DNA from: TWA4 sp964613155
GTDB taxonomy: Bacteria > Bacillota > Clostridia > Lachnospirales > Lachnospiraceae
DNA: 19,221 nt
Assembly (NCBI GenBank): GCA_964613155.1
Contig: CAZTHP010000054.1
Span: 1-19,221 of the forward strand
Reading direction: 5' to 3'
Shown here: positions 7,566 to 15,707 of the stretch, in pieces
Position numbering within the stretch: position 1 is the stretch's first letter
Layout of the letters: the number at the start of each line of letters is the position of its first letter
Made by a program: the position numbers and the translations under genes
Notes under the pieces: generated by a model
What the model was told of the DNA's origin: nothing
Seen by the model: the letters and a program-made list of their open reading frames with translations, nothing else
Database searches by the model: none

Positions 7566-9084
7566 AAACACCTCGAAACGTGATTCGCGGTGCACCTTTT
7601 TGTTCCAGATATTCAGCGGTAATCACAACTTCTCCAATATTCGGGTCTTTCGGAATTTCATACATCATATCCTGCATAAATTCTTCTAAGACTGCTCGCA
7701 GCGCTCTTGCACCAGTCTTCTTCTCCAATGCCCGACGAGCGATTACACGCAAAGCATCTTCTTCAAAAGAAAGTTTTACTTCGTCCATCGCAAACAGCTT
7801 CTGGTACTGCTTTACAATCGCATTTTTCGGTTCGGTTAAAATCCGCACCAAAAATTCTTCTGATAAGGATTCTAACGTAACAATAACTGGCAAACGACCT
7901 AAAAATTCCGGAATCATGCCAAATGCACGCAGATCTTCAATTGTAACCTGTGAAAGCACTTCGCCTTCTGTTTTCGAATCTGCATCATAAAGTGCTGCAC
8001 CAAATCCAATGGAATTATTCTTAGTCAAGCGATCTTTAATGATCCGATCCATTTCCGGAAAAGCTCCGCCGCAGATAAAAAGAATATTATTCGTATCAAT
8101 CGTTGTGGTCGGCACCATCATATTTTTGCTGCTTCCACCCACTGGAACTTCAATTTTACTGCCTTCCAGCATCTTTAAAAGTTCCTGCTGAACCGATTCC
8201 CCGCTGACATCACGGCTGTTGGTATTCTTTTTCTTTGCGATTTTATCAATCTCATCAATAAATACGATTCCATGTTCAGCCCGGTCAACATCGTTATCAG
8301 CTGCCGAAAGTAATTTGGAAATTACACTTTCAATATCATCTCCAATATATCCTGCTTCGGTTAAAGAAGTAGCATCTGCGATGGCTAACGGCACATCTAA
8401 CAATTTTGCCAGGGTCTTAACCAGATAGGTCTTACCACTTCCGGTCGGTCCCAAAATCAGCAAATTGGACTTTTCAATTTCCACACCATCGGAGTTATCT
8501 GCATAAACCCGTTTATAGTGATTATACACGGCAACTGAAATTGCTTTTTTCGCCTGATCCTGTCCCACCACATACTCATCCAGCTTTGCTTTCATCTGGT
8601 GAGGTGCTGGAATCGAACGAATATCAAATTCTGCAATTTCTTTTGCTTTTTCTTCTTTCGATTTCTTTTTCACCTTATAACGCCCCTGCTCCTGCTGCAT
8701 TGGATTCATAAACATCATGCTGATACTGGGCTTTTTCTTTTCTTTTTTCTCCGCTCCGTCCGTTTCTTTGCTCTTAGTCGGCTCCTCCTCGGAATTTTCC
8801 TGCACAAGCAGATCAGCATCTGCATCTATTTCTTCGCTTACCGGCTGTCCCGAAAGTAATCCCAGAATTTCATCCAGATTCATCGGCATCATATTCGAAA
8901 AATTCATCAGATCCGAATATTGCATCCCACTATTTTGAAAAGAATCAAATGCATTCTGCATACAATCCGAACAAACTTTGATATCTCCCGGCAAATGAAT
9001 TAATTTTCCAGCTACACTTTCCGGTCTATGGCACATACAACAAAATTCTTCTGTATTATTTTTATCTCTTTGTTCATTTCCCAT
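7564..9084 (-). CDS. clpX: divergent ClpX-type AAA+ unfoldase with long linker
   Basis: ATP-driven unfoldase of the ClpX family, expected to feed substrates to ClpP. The zinc-binding domain has C15xxC18 and C38xxC41. Walker A GPTGSGKT is at 212-219, Walker B IVFIDE at about 273-278, pore loop GYIGDD at 245-250 (usual GYVG), the ClpP-docking IGF at 359-361, and the sensor-2 region GARALR near the C-terminus. At 506 residues it is about 80-90 longer than usual; the extra length is a Met/Asn-, Glu- and Lys-rich linker (about 52-155) between zinc domain and ATPase. The RKH substrate-recognition loop is replaced by GGSSKNMMVP. This suggests a paralogue beside a standard clpX/clpP elsewhere, which cannot be seen here. 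The start has GAGG eight bases upstream; promoter and terminator are private. Confidence 0.93.
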   Translation of the reverse strand: MGNEQRDKNNTEEFCCMCHRPESVAGKLIHLPGDIKVCSDCMQNAFDSFQNSGMQYSDLMNFSNMMPMNLDEILGLLSGQPVSEEIDADADLLVQENSEEEPTKSKETDGAEKKEKKKPSISMMFMNPMQQEQGRYKVKKKSKEEKAKEIAEFDIRSIPAPHQMKAKLDEYVVGQDQAKKAISVAVYNHYKRVYADNSDGVEIEKSNLLILGPTGSGKTYLVKTLAKLLDVPLAIADATSLTEAGYIGDDIESVISKLLSAADNDVDRAEHGIVFIDEIDKIAKKKNTNSRDVSGESVQQELLKMLEGSKIEVPVGGSSKNMMVPTTTIDTNNILFICGGAFPEMDRIIKDRLTKNNSIGFGAALYDADSKTEGEVLSQVTIEDLRAFGMIPEFLGRLPVIVTLESLSEEFLVRILTEPKNAIVKQYQKLFAMDEVKLSFEEDALRVIARRALEKKTGARALRAVLEEFMQDMMYEIPKDPNIGEVVITAEYLEQKGAPRITFRGV

Positions 9085-9151
9085 TTTATTAACCTCAATC
9101 CTATTACAGGGCAGCTGCCCTTCTTCTCTCTTTTTAAACGATTCATAACGT

Positions 9152-9180
9152 ATTATAGCGAATTCCCCGTCAACCTACAA
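9152..9180 (-). promoter_or_regulatory. sigma-A type promoter for clpX
   Basis: -35 TTGTAG (9175-9180) and -10 TATAAT (9152-9157), spacer 17 nt, about 70 nt before the clpX start. Confidence 0.7.
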
Positions 9181-9312
9181 GTCTTTTCCAAGCTTTCTAT
9201 GCGCTTGTCATTTGCAACAGCAATCATTTCCGACATTTCGATCATCGAACACCCCTGCATTTTGCAATACGCCTTATCCGTATCAATGTTTTTATAACGC
9301 CTTATTCATTTT

Positions 9313-9353
9313 GAAAAAACAGCCGGTAACGGATACACTCCTTACCGACTGTC
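9313..9353 (-). terminator. intrinsic terminator after htrA
   Basis: On the minus strand ACAGTCGGTAA (9342-9352) pairs with TTACCGGCTGT (9319-9329), 11 bp with one G-U, followed by TTTTTT. It lies about 65 nt after the htrA stop. Confidence 0.9.
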
Positions 9354-9419
9354 TCAAATTTTGATTTATCTTCCTATTTTCTATTCATTTCTATTTCATT
9401 TTCATTGAGATGAAAGAAG

Positions 9420-11328
9420 TTAGTTTTGTACTTGTTTCTGCAAAGTTACCTCTACTTCTACATTTTCATAGTCCGCACCGTTTTGACGCGCTACCGTTAA
9501 GGTAACGGTATCACCGATTGCATAATATTTCAGCTGCTCGGTTAAAGCTTCCTGTGTTGAAACAGAAGTTCCATTGATTTTGGTGATGATATCTCTTACC
9601 TGTAACTTAGAATTTGCTGCTGCACCGCCTTTCAGAATATCGACAACATAAACACCTTCGGGCATATTATAGGAAGTACTTTCTGTAGAAAGACATTGAA
9701 TCCCAAGATATCCTCTCTGCTCTTTGTCTACTTCTACTTTCGTCTCCTGATTCATCAAATCATCAATAATTTCATGAACCGCTGAAATCGGAATGGCAAA
9801 TCCCATCCCCTCTACATCTGTATCACTATATTTTGCAGAGTTGATTCCAATAATATCGCCAGATGCATTGACCAGAGCGCCGCCGCTGTTACCAGGATTG
9901 ATTGCGGCATCTGTCTGCAATAATTTCTGTGCAGTACCTTCAGAAGTCTGCACTTCACGATTTAAAGCACTAATATAACCAACTGTGATCGACTGGCCAT
10001 ATCCCAATGCATTACCAATTGCGATCACACCCTGACCTACTTTACAATTATCGGAAGTATCCATCGTTGCGATTGCGATCGCATCTTTTGTTTCTTTGGT
10101 TAAATCGGAAAGCGAAACAGCAACGACTGCCAGATCATTTTCAGAATCCGTTCCTTTTACCGATGCTTTTGCGGTTGATTCGTCAATAAATGTAATCGTC
10201 AGAGAATCCGCATCTTCAATTACATGGTAGTTTGTTACCACTAACAACTCTTTATCATTTTGTCCAATGATAATACCGGAACCACTTCCAGCTTCGATTT
10301 CTTCCTGTTGATTACCTCCCTGCGAAGAACCGTAACCATAAAACCAGCGTGACCAACCATACTGTGATGCATAATTTTCATACAGCTGAGAATTGGTAAT
10401 CGCTACAACCGAAGGAAGCACTTTATCGACAACATCAGAAACATCTCCCAGTGCACCGCTTACTGCTGTACTGTTGGAATGCGTCGTATTCGCCGATTCT
10501 GCAATTTTAATCGAAGACTGTGATTCTTTTTCTGTCGAATTCGCATCCGCTACAATTCCTGCTTTCTGTGCTGCATACTGTACCCCTACCATAGCAGAAC
10601 CTGCAATGCCACCAAATAAAACAGCGGATAATGCGATTGCTGCCGCTTTCTTCCAAAAGCCGCCTGTTTTTTTCGGACGTTTTTCTGATGCCGTATGTCG
10701 CTCATGCGAAGCACCAGCTCCATAACCGCCTCCTGTGCTTGAATGACTCGTTTGATAACTACTGCCGTTTCCGTAACTTCCACTGCTCGTTCCGTAGCTG
10801 CTTCCGGTTCCTGCACTGCTATTTCCATAACTTCCACTGCTCGTTCCGTAACTGCTTCCAGCTCCTGTACTACTGCTTCCGTNNNNNNNNNNNNNNNNNN
10901 NNNNNNNNNNNNNNNNNNNNNNNNNNNNNNNNNNNNNNNNNNNNNNNNNNNNNNNNNNNNNNNNNNNNNNNNNNNNNNNNNNCGTAACTTCCACTGCTCG
11001 TTCCGTAACTGCTTCCAGCTCCTGTACTACTGCTTCCGTAACTTCCACTGCTCGTTCCGTAACTGCTTCCAGCTCCTGTACTACTGCTTCCATAACTTCC
11101 ACTGCTCGTTCCGTAACTGCTTCCAGTTCCTGCACTGCTGCTTCCGTAACTTCCACTGCTCGTTCCGTAACTGCTTCCAGTTCCTGCACTGCTGTTTCCA
11201 TCGCTTCCGCTTCTTACTTCGGAATTACTGCCAGAAGCTGCTGTAGAATTGCCGGATTCGTATGCATCCTGCGTTCCATTTCCAGTTTCTTCTTTATGAT
11301 AGTTTGTATATTCATTATTTTCGCTCAT
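9420..11328 (-). CDS. htrA: membrane-anchored HtrA/DegP-type serine protease with repeat N-terminus (gapped)
   Basis: Surface quality-control protease. From the N-terminus: a hydrophilic start (MSENNEYTNY), at least six 18-residue Gly/Ser/Thr/Tyr repeats, a basic patch (KRPKKTGGFWKK), one membrane helix (AAAIALSAVLFGGIAGSAMV), a trypsin-like domain with triad His (TNYHVIED), Asp (ENDLAVV) and Ser (NPGNSGGAL, codon 9885-9887), and a PDZ domain beginning RGYLGIQ. The low-complexity repeats lie on the cytoplasmic side; HtrA relatives usually have a shorter tail there. The ATG at 11328 has AGGAGGT at good spacing. The parts on either side of the 100 N are in different frames only because the gap length is arbitrary; I treat them as one gene. 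True length is unknown. It has its own terminator. Confidence 0.9.
10773..11199 (-). repeat. 54-nt tandem repeats inside htrA
   Basis: Each unit encodes 18 residues of the form GSSSTGAGSSYGTSSGSY. Four copies precede the gap in reading direction and two follow it, nearly identical at DNA level. The real number is unknown because the gap is inside the array. Confidence 0.92.
10883..10982. other. assembly gap, 100 N
   Basis: Exactly 100 N inside a near-identical tandem repeat. This is the usual fixed-size placeholder, so the true distance is unknown and the apparent frame change across it has no biological meaning. Confidence 0.98.
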
Positions 11329-11433
11329 GTTATAACCTCCTAAAGCAACGATGGGATGCTTTTCCGGCACTTTTTCTGTTTCCTTTCCAAAACAACCTGC
11401 AAAGCACATCCCCTATTTCAGCTTTCTGGCACT

Positions 11434-11442
11434 ATCATAACA
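11434..11442 (-). promoter_or_regulatory. possible extended -10 promoter for htrA
   Basis: TGTTATGAT on the minus strand fits an extended -10 (TGn-TATGAT), about 105 nt before the htrA start. No good -35 hexamer is present, so this is tentative. Confidence 0.35.
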
Positions 11443-11501
11443 GGCTTTTGTGACGAAATTGTGTTTATTTCTAAAAGAAATGATGAAGATTCCAATCATC
11501 C

Positions 11502-11711
11502 TCACACATAAACCATGATTTTTCTCCCATCGTTATACAGCAGCTCCCATCGATCGTATTCTCGTTTTCTTTCTTTGCAGCCTTGAATCTGTGTCCCGGA
11601 AACACTGTCCCCTAATACGATATCTCGAATTGCATGATCTGATGCCAATTCATGCAGCAATTCTACTGAAATCACTTTTCCATTCCACTTCATACATTCT
11701 TTTCTTCCCAC
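11502..11711 (-). CDS. small hypothetical protein (69 residues)
   Basis: Not recognised. The sequence is balanced and soluble, without membrane segments or cysteine motifs, and ends in a hydrophobic-aromatic stretch (DRWELLYNDGRKIMVYV) typical of a small folded domain. A GTG at 11711 has a GGGGG run six bases upstream; an ATG at 11693 (MKWNGKVISV) has a GGGAAG further upstream, so the start is uncertain. It lies between the cobD terminator and htrA and may be its own short transcript; only a weak 5-bp hairpin follows the stop. Confidence 0.5.
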   Translation of the reverse strand: MGRKECMKWNGKVISVELLHELASDHAIRDIVLGDSVSGTQIQGCKERKREYDRWELLYNDGRKIMVYV

Positions 11712-11740
11712 TTCGTACCCCCATTTGCATCTGTTTATAC

Positions 11741-11785
11741 AAAAAAATCCTTCCTATTTTCTATTTTATACGAAAACAGGAAGAA
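11741..11785 (-). terminator. intrinsic terminator closing the B12 operon
   Basis: On the minus strand CTTCCTGTTTT (11773-11783) pairs with AAAATAGGAAG (11750-11760), 11 bp with one G-U, and is followed by ATTTTTTT. It lies about 90 nt after the cobD stop. Confidence 0.88.
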
Positions 11786-11871
11786 TTTATTACATGATTT
11801 CTTCGAAAAGAACGTATTTTTTTATTTTTTACGTGTTTATCTGAACTTTTTTATTTGCGTTTTTTTGTTTT

Positions 11872-12927
11872 CTATACAGTTTCCGCCTTACATGCAGCAG
11901 CAGCTTCTTTCAAAACAGTCAGCAGTTTCAAATTTTCTTCCTGCTGCTTGACGCAGATTCGAAAATATCCCGGCTTCAGACCTACATAATTACTGCAGTC
12001 CCGGATTAAAATTCCACGCTCGGCACATGCTTGCTTTAAGCCAGGCATTGCCTGAAAGAAAATATAATTTGCCTGAGAATCAAAGACTCGAAATCCCAGC
12101 TTTTTCAACTCCTGTTTTAAAAAGCCTCGTTCTTCCCGCAAAAGCTTCATACTCGTTTCCACATAAGCAGTTTCTTTTAATGCCGCTCTCCCTGCAAACT
12201 GCGCAGGAATCGAGACGGACCACGGCTGACTGCAATCGGCCATTTTCTGCAGAAATTCCAGATTGGAACAGATTCCATAACCTAAGCGAAGCCCCGCCAT
12301 TGCATAGGTCTTCGTAAATGCTTTTAAAATCAGAAGCTGATCATATTGTTTCACTTCCTGTAATACACTGTATTTTTTCGGTTCATCCAGAAAATCATTG
12401 AAACACTCATCTACAACCAAGAAAATCCCCTGCTCGGCACATCGTTTGGCAATTGCAAGCATTTGCTCTTTCTCGATCAGCTGTCCAGTCGGATTATTGG
12501 GATTACACAAAAACACCATATCAATATCTGGTGTCAACTGCTCAAAAAATCCTTCATCCAAACGAAATTCCTGTTCTTCTTTTAGCGCATAATACACCAT
12601 CTGCGCATCCACAGCCCGCGCTGCCTGCTCGTATTCCGCAAAAGTAGGCGCCGGCACCAGCACTTTTTTCGGTTTTCTGGCTAAGATTGCAGAAAAAATC
12701 ACATCTGCCGCACCATTTCCAAAAACCAGCTGTTCCTCTTTCACCTGCAAAAAAGCCGCCAGATCTTTACGCAATTCTCTGCAATGAACATCTGGATATT
12801 GTGCTGAAAAAGCAGCTCCCCTGGCTGCTGCTTCAATAACCGAAACCGGAGTTCCCATACAATTTACATTGACAGAATAATCCAGTTCATAGGTACGCTC
12901 ATAAATTTCCCCACCATGATTATGCAT
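11872..12927 (-). CDS. cobD: L-threonine-O-3-phosphate decarboxylase CobD
   Basis: PLP enzyme that decarboxylates L-threonine phosphate to (R)-1-amino-2-propanol phosphate, the linker of the cobalamin nucleotide loop. It is a fold-type I aminotransferase-like protein: N-terminal HGG (MHNHGGE), DYSVNVN matching the FSxNxNP region of CobD, GNGAADVIF, CNPNNPTGQ, VVDECFNDF, and the PLP lysine in KAFTKTYAMAGLRLGYG. I take the ATG at 12927 (351 residues) because the conserved HGG follows directly; the frame continues to a TTG at 12984 with no ribosome-binding site. The site before the ATG is weak (AAGG very close). The name CobD rather than histidinol-phosphate aminotransferase rests on the motifs plus the cbiB/cobS/cobU/cobT neighbours. 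Last gene of the operon, about 120 nt after cbiB. Confidence 0.9.
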   Translation of the reverse strand: MHNHGGEIYERTYELDYSVNVNCMGTPVSVIEAAARGAAFSAQYPDVHCRELRKDLAAFLQVKEEQLVFGNGAADVIFSAILARKPKKVLVPAPTFAEYEQAARAVDAQMVYYALKEEQEFRLDEGFFEQLTPDIDMVFLCNPNNPTGQLIEKEQMLAIAKRCAEQGIFLVVDECFNDFLDEPKKYSVLQEVKQYDQLLILKAFTKTYAMAGLRLGYGICSNLEFLQKMADCSQPWSVSIPAQFAGRAALKETAYVETSMKLLREERGFLKQELKKLGFRVFDSQANYIFFQAMPGLKQACAERGILIRDCSNYVGLKPGYFRICVKQQEENLKLLTVLKEAAAACKAETV

Positions 12928-13047
12928 TTTCCTTTTTTGCCAATTGACCCCTTTCCAATCGACTCTCCTTCTTTTGAAATTCAATTTTCTATCTGATAAA
13001 ATAGCCCGTCAGATTACCGCAGATAAATCCACGATCATCTGATCGCA

Positions 13048-14025
13048 TCATAGAAAATAGCAAGAATAAACTACAACGGCTTTGATTCCCAGTAAAATCA
13101 CGATTGTCAGAATTGCAGTTGCATACAGCAAATGATTTGCCGTTTTGATATCTTCCGGTGTCACCTGCCGATGTGCATCTCCAATATATTTTTTCTGATG
13201 CAGTTTCCCAAAATACCAGGCATCTCCTGCCAGCTGCACGCCCAATGCACCTGCCATCACAGCCTCGGTATGCGCAGAATTGGGACTTGCATGATTATAA
13301 CGATCCCGAAGATAGATTTTTTTCGCATTTTTTGCATCTAAGCCACTGCATGCAGAAGCAGCGATCATCAGCCATGCGGAAAGACGCGCCGGTATGTAAT
13401 TGAGAACATCATCGAATTTTGCTGCAAATCTGCCAAAATAAAGGTAACGATCGTTCCGATATCCAACCATCGAATCCATGGTATTAACCGATTTATAGAA
13501 AAATCCACCAGCTGCACCGCCAATTGCCATAAACAGCATCGGTGCAATGATTCCATCCGATGTATTTTCCGCAACGGTCTCAACTGCGGCCTTTGCAACG
13601 CCTTCTTCATCCAAACAGTCCGTATCACGGCCAACGATCATCGAAACCGCATATCGCGCTCCCTTTAAATCCGGTTTGACCAATTCCTGATAAACCTTCA
13701 TACTTTCCGTTTTTAAAGATTTTGTTGCCAATAACAGATAACAAAAAATACTTTCCAGCAACAATCTCAGCCAAGGTGAAATCCATTCTGCCCCCCAAAG
13801 CAGCAAGAGCGGAATCCCCGTAGATACACCCGTTACTAGAATAACCAGTATCACACCACCTGCCAGAAGCCCTTTTTCCGTATCCGGCACAATTTTTCGA
13901 ATTCCCTTTTCACAAATGCTGATCCACGCACCGATTAAACGGATTGGATGCCATGCCCACTGCGGATCGCCGATCACCAGATCAAGGACAAATCCAATCC
14001 CTAAAGCGAATAATGAAATTTCCAT
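13048..14025 (-). CDS. cbiB: adenosylcobinamide-phosphate synthase CbiB
   Basis: Membrane enzyme that joins the aminopropanol phosphate made by CobD to adenosylcobyric acid. The 325-residue product has about five hydrophobic segments and the family motifs GDPQWAWHPIRLIG near the N-terminus, AENTSDGIIAPMLF, the polar segment DSMVGYRNDRYLYFGRFAAK, and SPNSAHTEAVMAGALG. The ATG at 14025 is chosen because GGAG sits seven bases upstream; the frame extends to 14061. It overlaps the end of the upstream phosphatase gene by 44 nt in a different frame, a long overlap that implies translational coupling. Confidence 0.96.
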   Translation of the reverse strand: MEISLFALGIGFVLDLVIGDPQWAWHPIRLIGAWISICEKGIRKIVPDTEKGLLAGGVILVILVTGVSTGIPLLLLWGAEWISPWLRLLLESIFCYLLLATKSLKTESMKVYQELVKPDLKGARYAVSMIVGRDTDCLDEEGVAKAAVETVAENTSDGIIAPMLFMAIGGAAGGFFYKSVNTMDSMVGYRNDRYLYFGRFAAKFDDVLNYIPARLSAWLMIAASACSGLDAKNAKKIYLRDRYNHASPNSAHTEAVMAGALGVQLAGDAWYFGKLHQKKYIGDAHRQVTPEDIKTANHLLYATAILTIVILLGIKAVVVYSCYFL

Positions 14026-14614
14026 CCTGCATCTCCACTTCTGCTGCAAAACCGCAGCCATTTTTTACCTGCCAATCATAATACTCTTTCTTTGGCAAAC
14101 CGTACATCTGCATCAGTTTCATAATAACCCCACCGTGCACCACACAGGAAACAGATTCCAGATTCTGTGCCTGACAGACTTCCATCAGCTTTTGAAATCC
14201 CAGCTGTACGCGCTTTGCAAATACCTCTGCGGTTTCTCCGTCTGGAATTGCCATCGTACCATTGCTATCGATCCACTGCTGATACACCGGGTCACCATTC
14301 AACTCCTCATAATTTTTATATTCAAATACCCCAAAATCCGTTTCCGCCAATTCTTCGACGATTTTCACCTTCTGATCGGGATAAATGAGCGCTGCCGTCT
14401 GCTGGCAACGTTTCATCGGACTGGAAAAAACAGCCGAAACGGAAGGATAAATGCCCTCTGTTACATAATCTTCAATCAACTGAACTCCCGTTTCACAAAG
14501 CGGTTCATCGGTCGTTCCCACATATCGTCCTTCCAGATTGCCAGCCGTTTTTCCATGGCGAATCCAATACATGCGGATTTTCCGTTCAGACACGTTTTCT
14601 GTGCACTGTATCAA
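13982..14614 (-). CDS. cobC: histidine phosphatase, probable alpha-ribazole phosphatase CobC
   Basis: Histidine-phosphatase superfamily enzyme likely removing the 5' phosphate of alpha-ribazole phosphate or of adenosylcobalamin phosphate. The catalytic RHG is intact in MYWIRHGKTAGN (His20 from the TTG start), followed by SSPMKRCQQTA and the second histidine in CVVHGGVIMKL. The role is assigned from the B12 operon; by sequence alone phosphoglycerate-mutase-like enzymes are alternatives. Two starts are possible: TTG at 14614 with AAAGGGG ten bases upstream, or ATG at 14572 directly before the core with a weak site. The first depends on a ribosome-binding site lying just past the TnpB fossil. 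It overlaps cbiB by 44 nt. Confidence 0.85.
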   Translation of the reverse strand: MIQCTENVSERKIRMYWIRHGKTAGNLEGRYVGTTDEPLCETGVQLIEDYVTEGIYPSVSAVFSSPMKRCQQTAALIYPDQKVKIVEELAETDFGVFEYKNYEELNGDPVYQQWIDSNGTMAIPDGETAEVFAKRVQLGFQKLMEVCQAQNLESVSCVVHGGVIMKLMQMYGLPKKEYYDWQVKNGCGFAAEVEMQDGNFIIRFRDWICP

Positions 14615-14731
14615 TTCTGTATTTCCCCTTTCTTCCTGTGTGAATCTCTCGATTCCTCAACCGTACCGTATCTTCTGCTTCCATTCGCTGCTGCTTAAAC
14701 GGAAGGCTTCTTGTTTCTAACACTACTACAT

Positions 14732-14955
14732 CTACAGTCCTTTGTTTAAGATATTTCTACTTTCATTCGTATCTCTGGTATACACTGTATAGCAATCTGC
14801 CCCATACACATACCGCCAGCTTTTTTACCCGTGAATTCCTATCCACAATAGGAACAAGTCTGACTGCTCGGATACATGGTTGGTACTTTTGCTACGGTAT
14901 TTCAATACCGCATCGATTTCTATTTAAGCATATCAAGCAAGTTTTTTACGACACA
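14732..14955 (-). pseudogene. tnpB: decayed C-terminal fragment of an IS200/IS605-type TnpB
   Basis: Found by reading the intergenic DNA between the cobU-like gene and cobC. One frame (14955 to 14842) reads through two in-frame stops (TAG at 14920-14922, TGA at 14902-14904) and gives NTVAKVPTMYPSSQTCSYCG, the first half of the TnpB zinc finger (SSQTC-x-x-CG). After a frameshift VKKLAVCVW (14802-14828) matches the segment following that finger, and after another RDTNESRNILNKGL (14735-14776) matches the RuvC motif RDxNAxxNIL...GL, then a stop. The second CxxC pair appears deleted. Stops plus two frameshifts mean it is dead. No TnpA, intact ends or omega RNA can be defended. It splits the B12 operon without separating it from its promoter. 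Confidence 0.82.
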
Positions 14956-14959
14956 TCTT

Positions 14960-15343
14960 CTAACCTTTTATACAGGTTCCAATTCCACAGTAAACACGCC
15001 AAACCTGTTCGGAAGCCGCTGCCAATTCACAGCAAAGCCGACTGGTATCCTCCCGATAGGTTCGATCAAATTTCTCTACAGGTACTACACCATATCCCAA
15101 TTCATTTGTCACGATCACCACCTGTGGATTATTTGCGATCAGCTCCTGTGCCAACTGCTTATAAGGCAGTTCATCTTCTATTCTTCGTTTGACAAATTCA
15201 TGAAAATGATAAATCATCGGAGCCTGGAGCAGTTCTTCCCATGTACAAGTTTTTCCGTCCACTGCCTGCTCAATCGAAATCCCTGTTAACTGCTGTGCAA
15301 ATGCTTTCTTTCCCTGAAATACACCGCCAATGATTAACTTCAT
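14960..15343 (-). CDS. short CobU-family protein, adenosylcobinamide kinase/guanylyltransferase-like
   Basis: A second member of the CobU family in the same operon. The 127-residue product is about 50 shorter than usual. Its C-terminal half (VVIVTNELGYGVVPVEKF ... ELAAASEQVWRVYCGIG) follows the classical CobU C-terminus closely. Its N-terminus has a P-loop-like GGVFQGKK (residues 6-13) where CobU has GGxxSGKS, so the magnesium-binding Ser/Thr is Lys, and the RHR motif with the GMP-accepting histidine is absent; HFH (46-48) is the only nearby candidate. The C-terminus looks natural, not cut by the adjacent TnpB fossil. AGGAGG seven bases before the ATG is a strong site. It may be inactive, specialised, or a partner of the full-length CobU. 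Confidence 0.85.
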   Translation of the reverse strand: MKLIIGGVFQGKKAFAQQLTGISIEQAVDGKTCTWEELLQAPMIYHFHEFVKRRIEDELPYKQLAQELIANNPQVVIVTNELGYGVVPVEKFDRTYREDTSRLCCELAAASEQVWRVYCGIGTCIKG

Positions 15344-15373
15344 CGTTTTTCCTCCTATCATCAAGTGTTTTTA

Positions 15374-15394
15374 TTGAAAATTCAAGTTTTTCAA
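15374..15394. other. inverted repeat before the cobU-like gene
   Basis: TTGAAAA (15374-15380) and TTTTCAA (15388-15394) with a 7-nt loop, some 30 nt upstream of the gene. It has no U-tract. The rest of 15395-15535 holds an imperfect direct repeat (about 15446-15471 and 15498-15521, both containing CCTGTTTTT on the minus strand) but no gene. Confidence 0.35.
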
Positions 15395-15535
15395 CCCGTT
15401 CTATTTTTCCTGTCCGTTTCTCCTATCCTTTAGAAGCACTTAGAATCTTTCCCCACAAAAACAGGCTTGCAGATTCTTTTGCTTGTAAGATCCTCATTCT
15501 TTCCAGAAAAACAGGTCTGCACATCGTACTTCCTG

Positions 15536-15707
15536 TCACTCCAAGCATACTGCTGCTGTACAGAATGCCATTACAGACACACTGCTGCTGCATAGAATGC
15601 CATTTACAGACACGCTGCTGCTACATAGAATGCCATTACAGACACACTGCTGCTGCATAGAATGCCATTTACAGACACGCTGCTGCTGCTACTGCACAGA
15701 ATGCCAT
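15536..15707 (-). repeat. tandem copies of the cobS 3' end, a chain of mini-ORFs
   Basis: The last 13 codons of cobS (MAFCAVAAAACL, stop) are followed by four further copies of 32-33 nt. On the minus strand each begins with ATG and ends with a stop: 15668-15636 MAFYAAAVCL, 15636-15604 MAFYVAAACL, 15603-15571 MAFYAAAVCL, 15571-15536 MAFCTAAVCLE. Junctions alternate TAAATG and TAATG. Confidence 0.9.

Noticed and set aside
10870..11201. An open frame of Glu/Val/Ala repeats (AVQELEAVTERAVEV) across the gap on the minus strand, as well as plus-strand Phe/Cys-rich frames.
   Set aside because: These are other-frame readings of the htrA repeat. The frame with the ribosome site at 11328 and the frame encoding the protease are the same gene once the 100-N gap is treated as unknown length.
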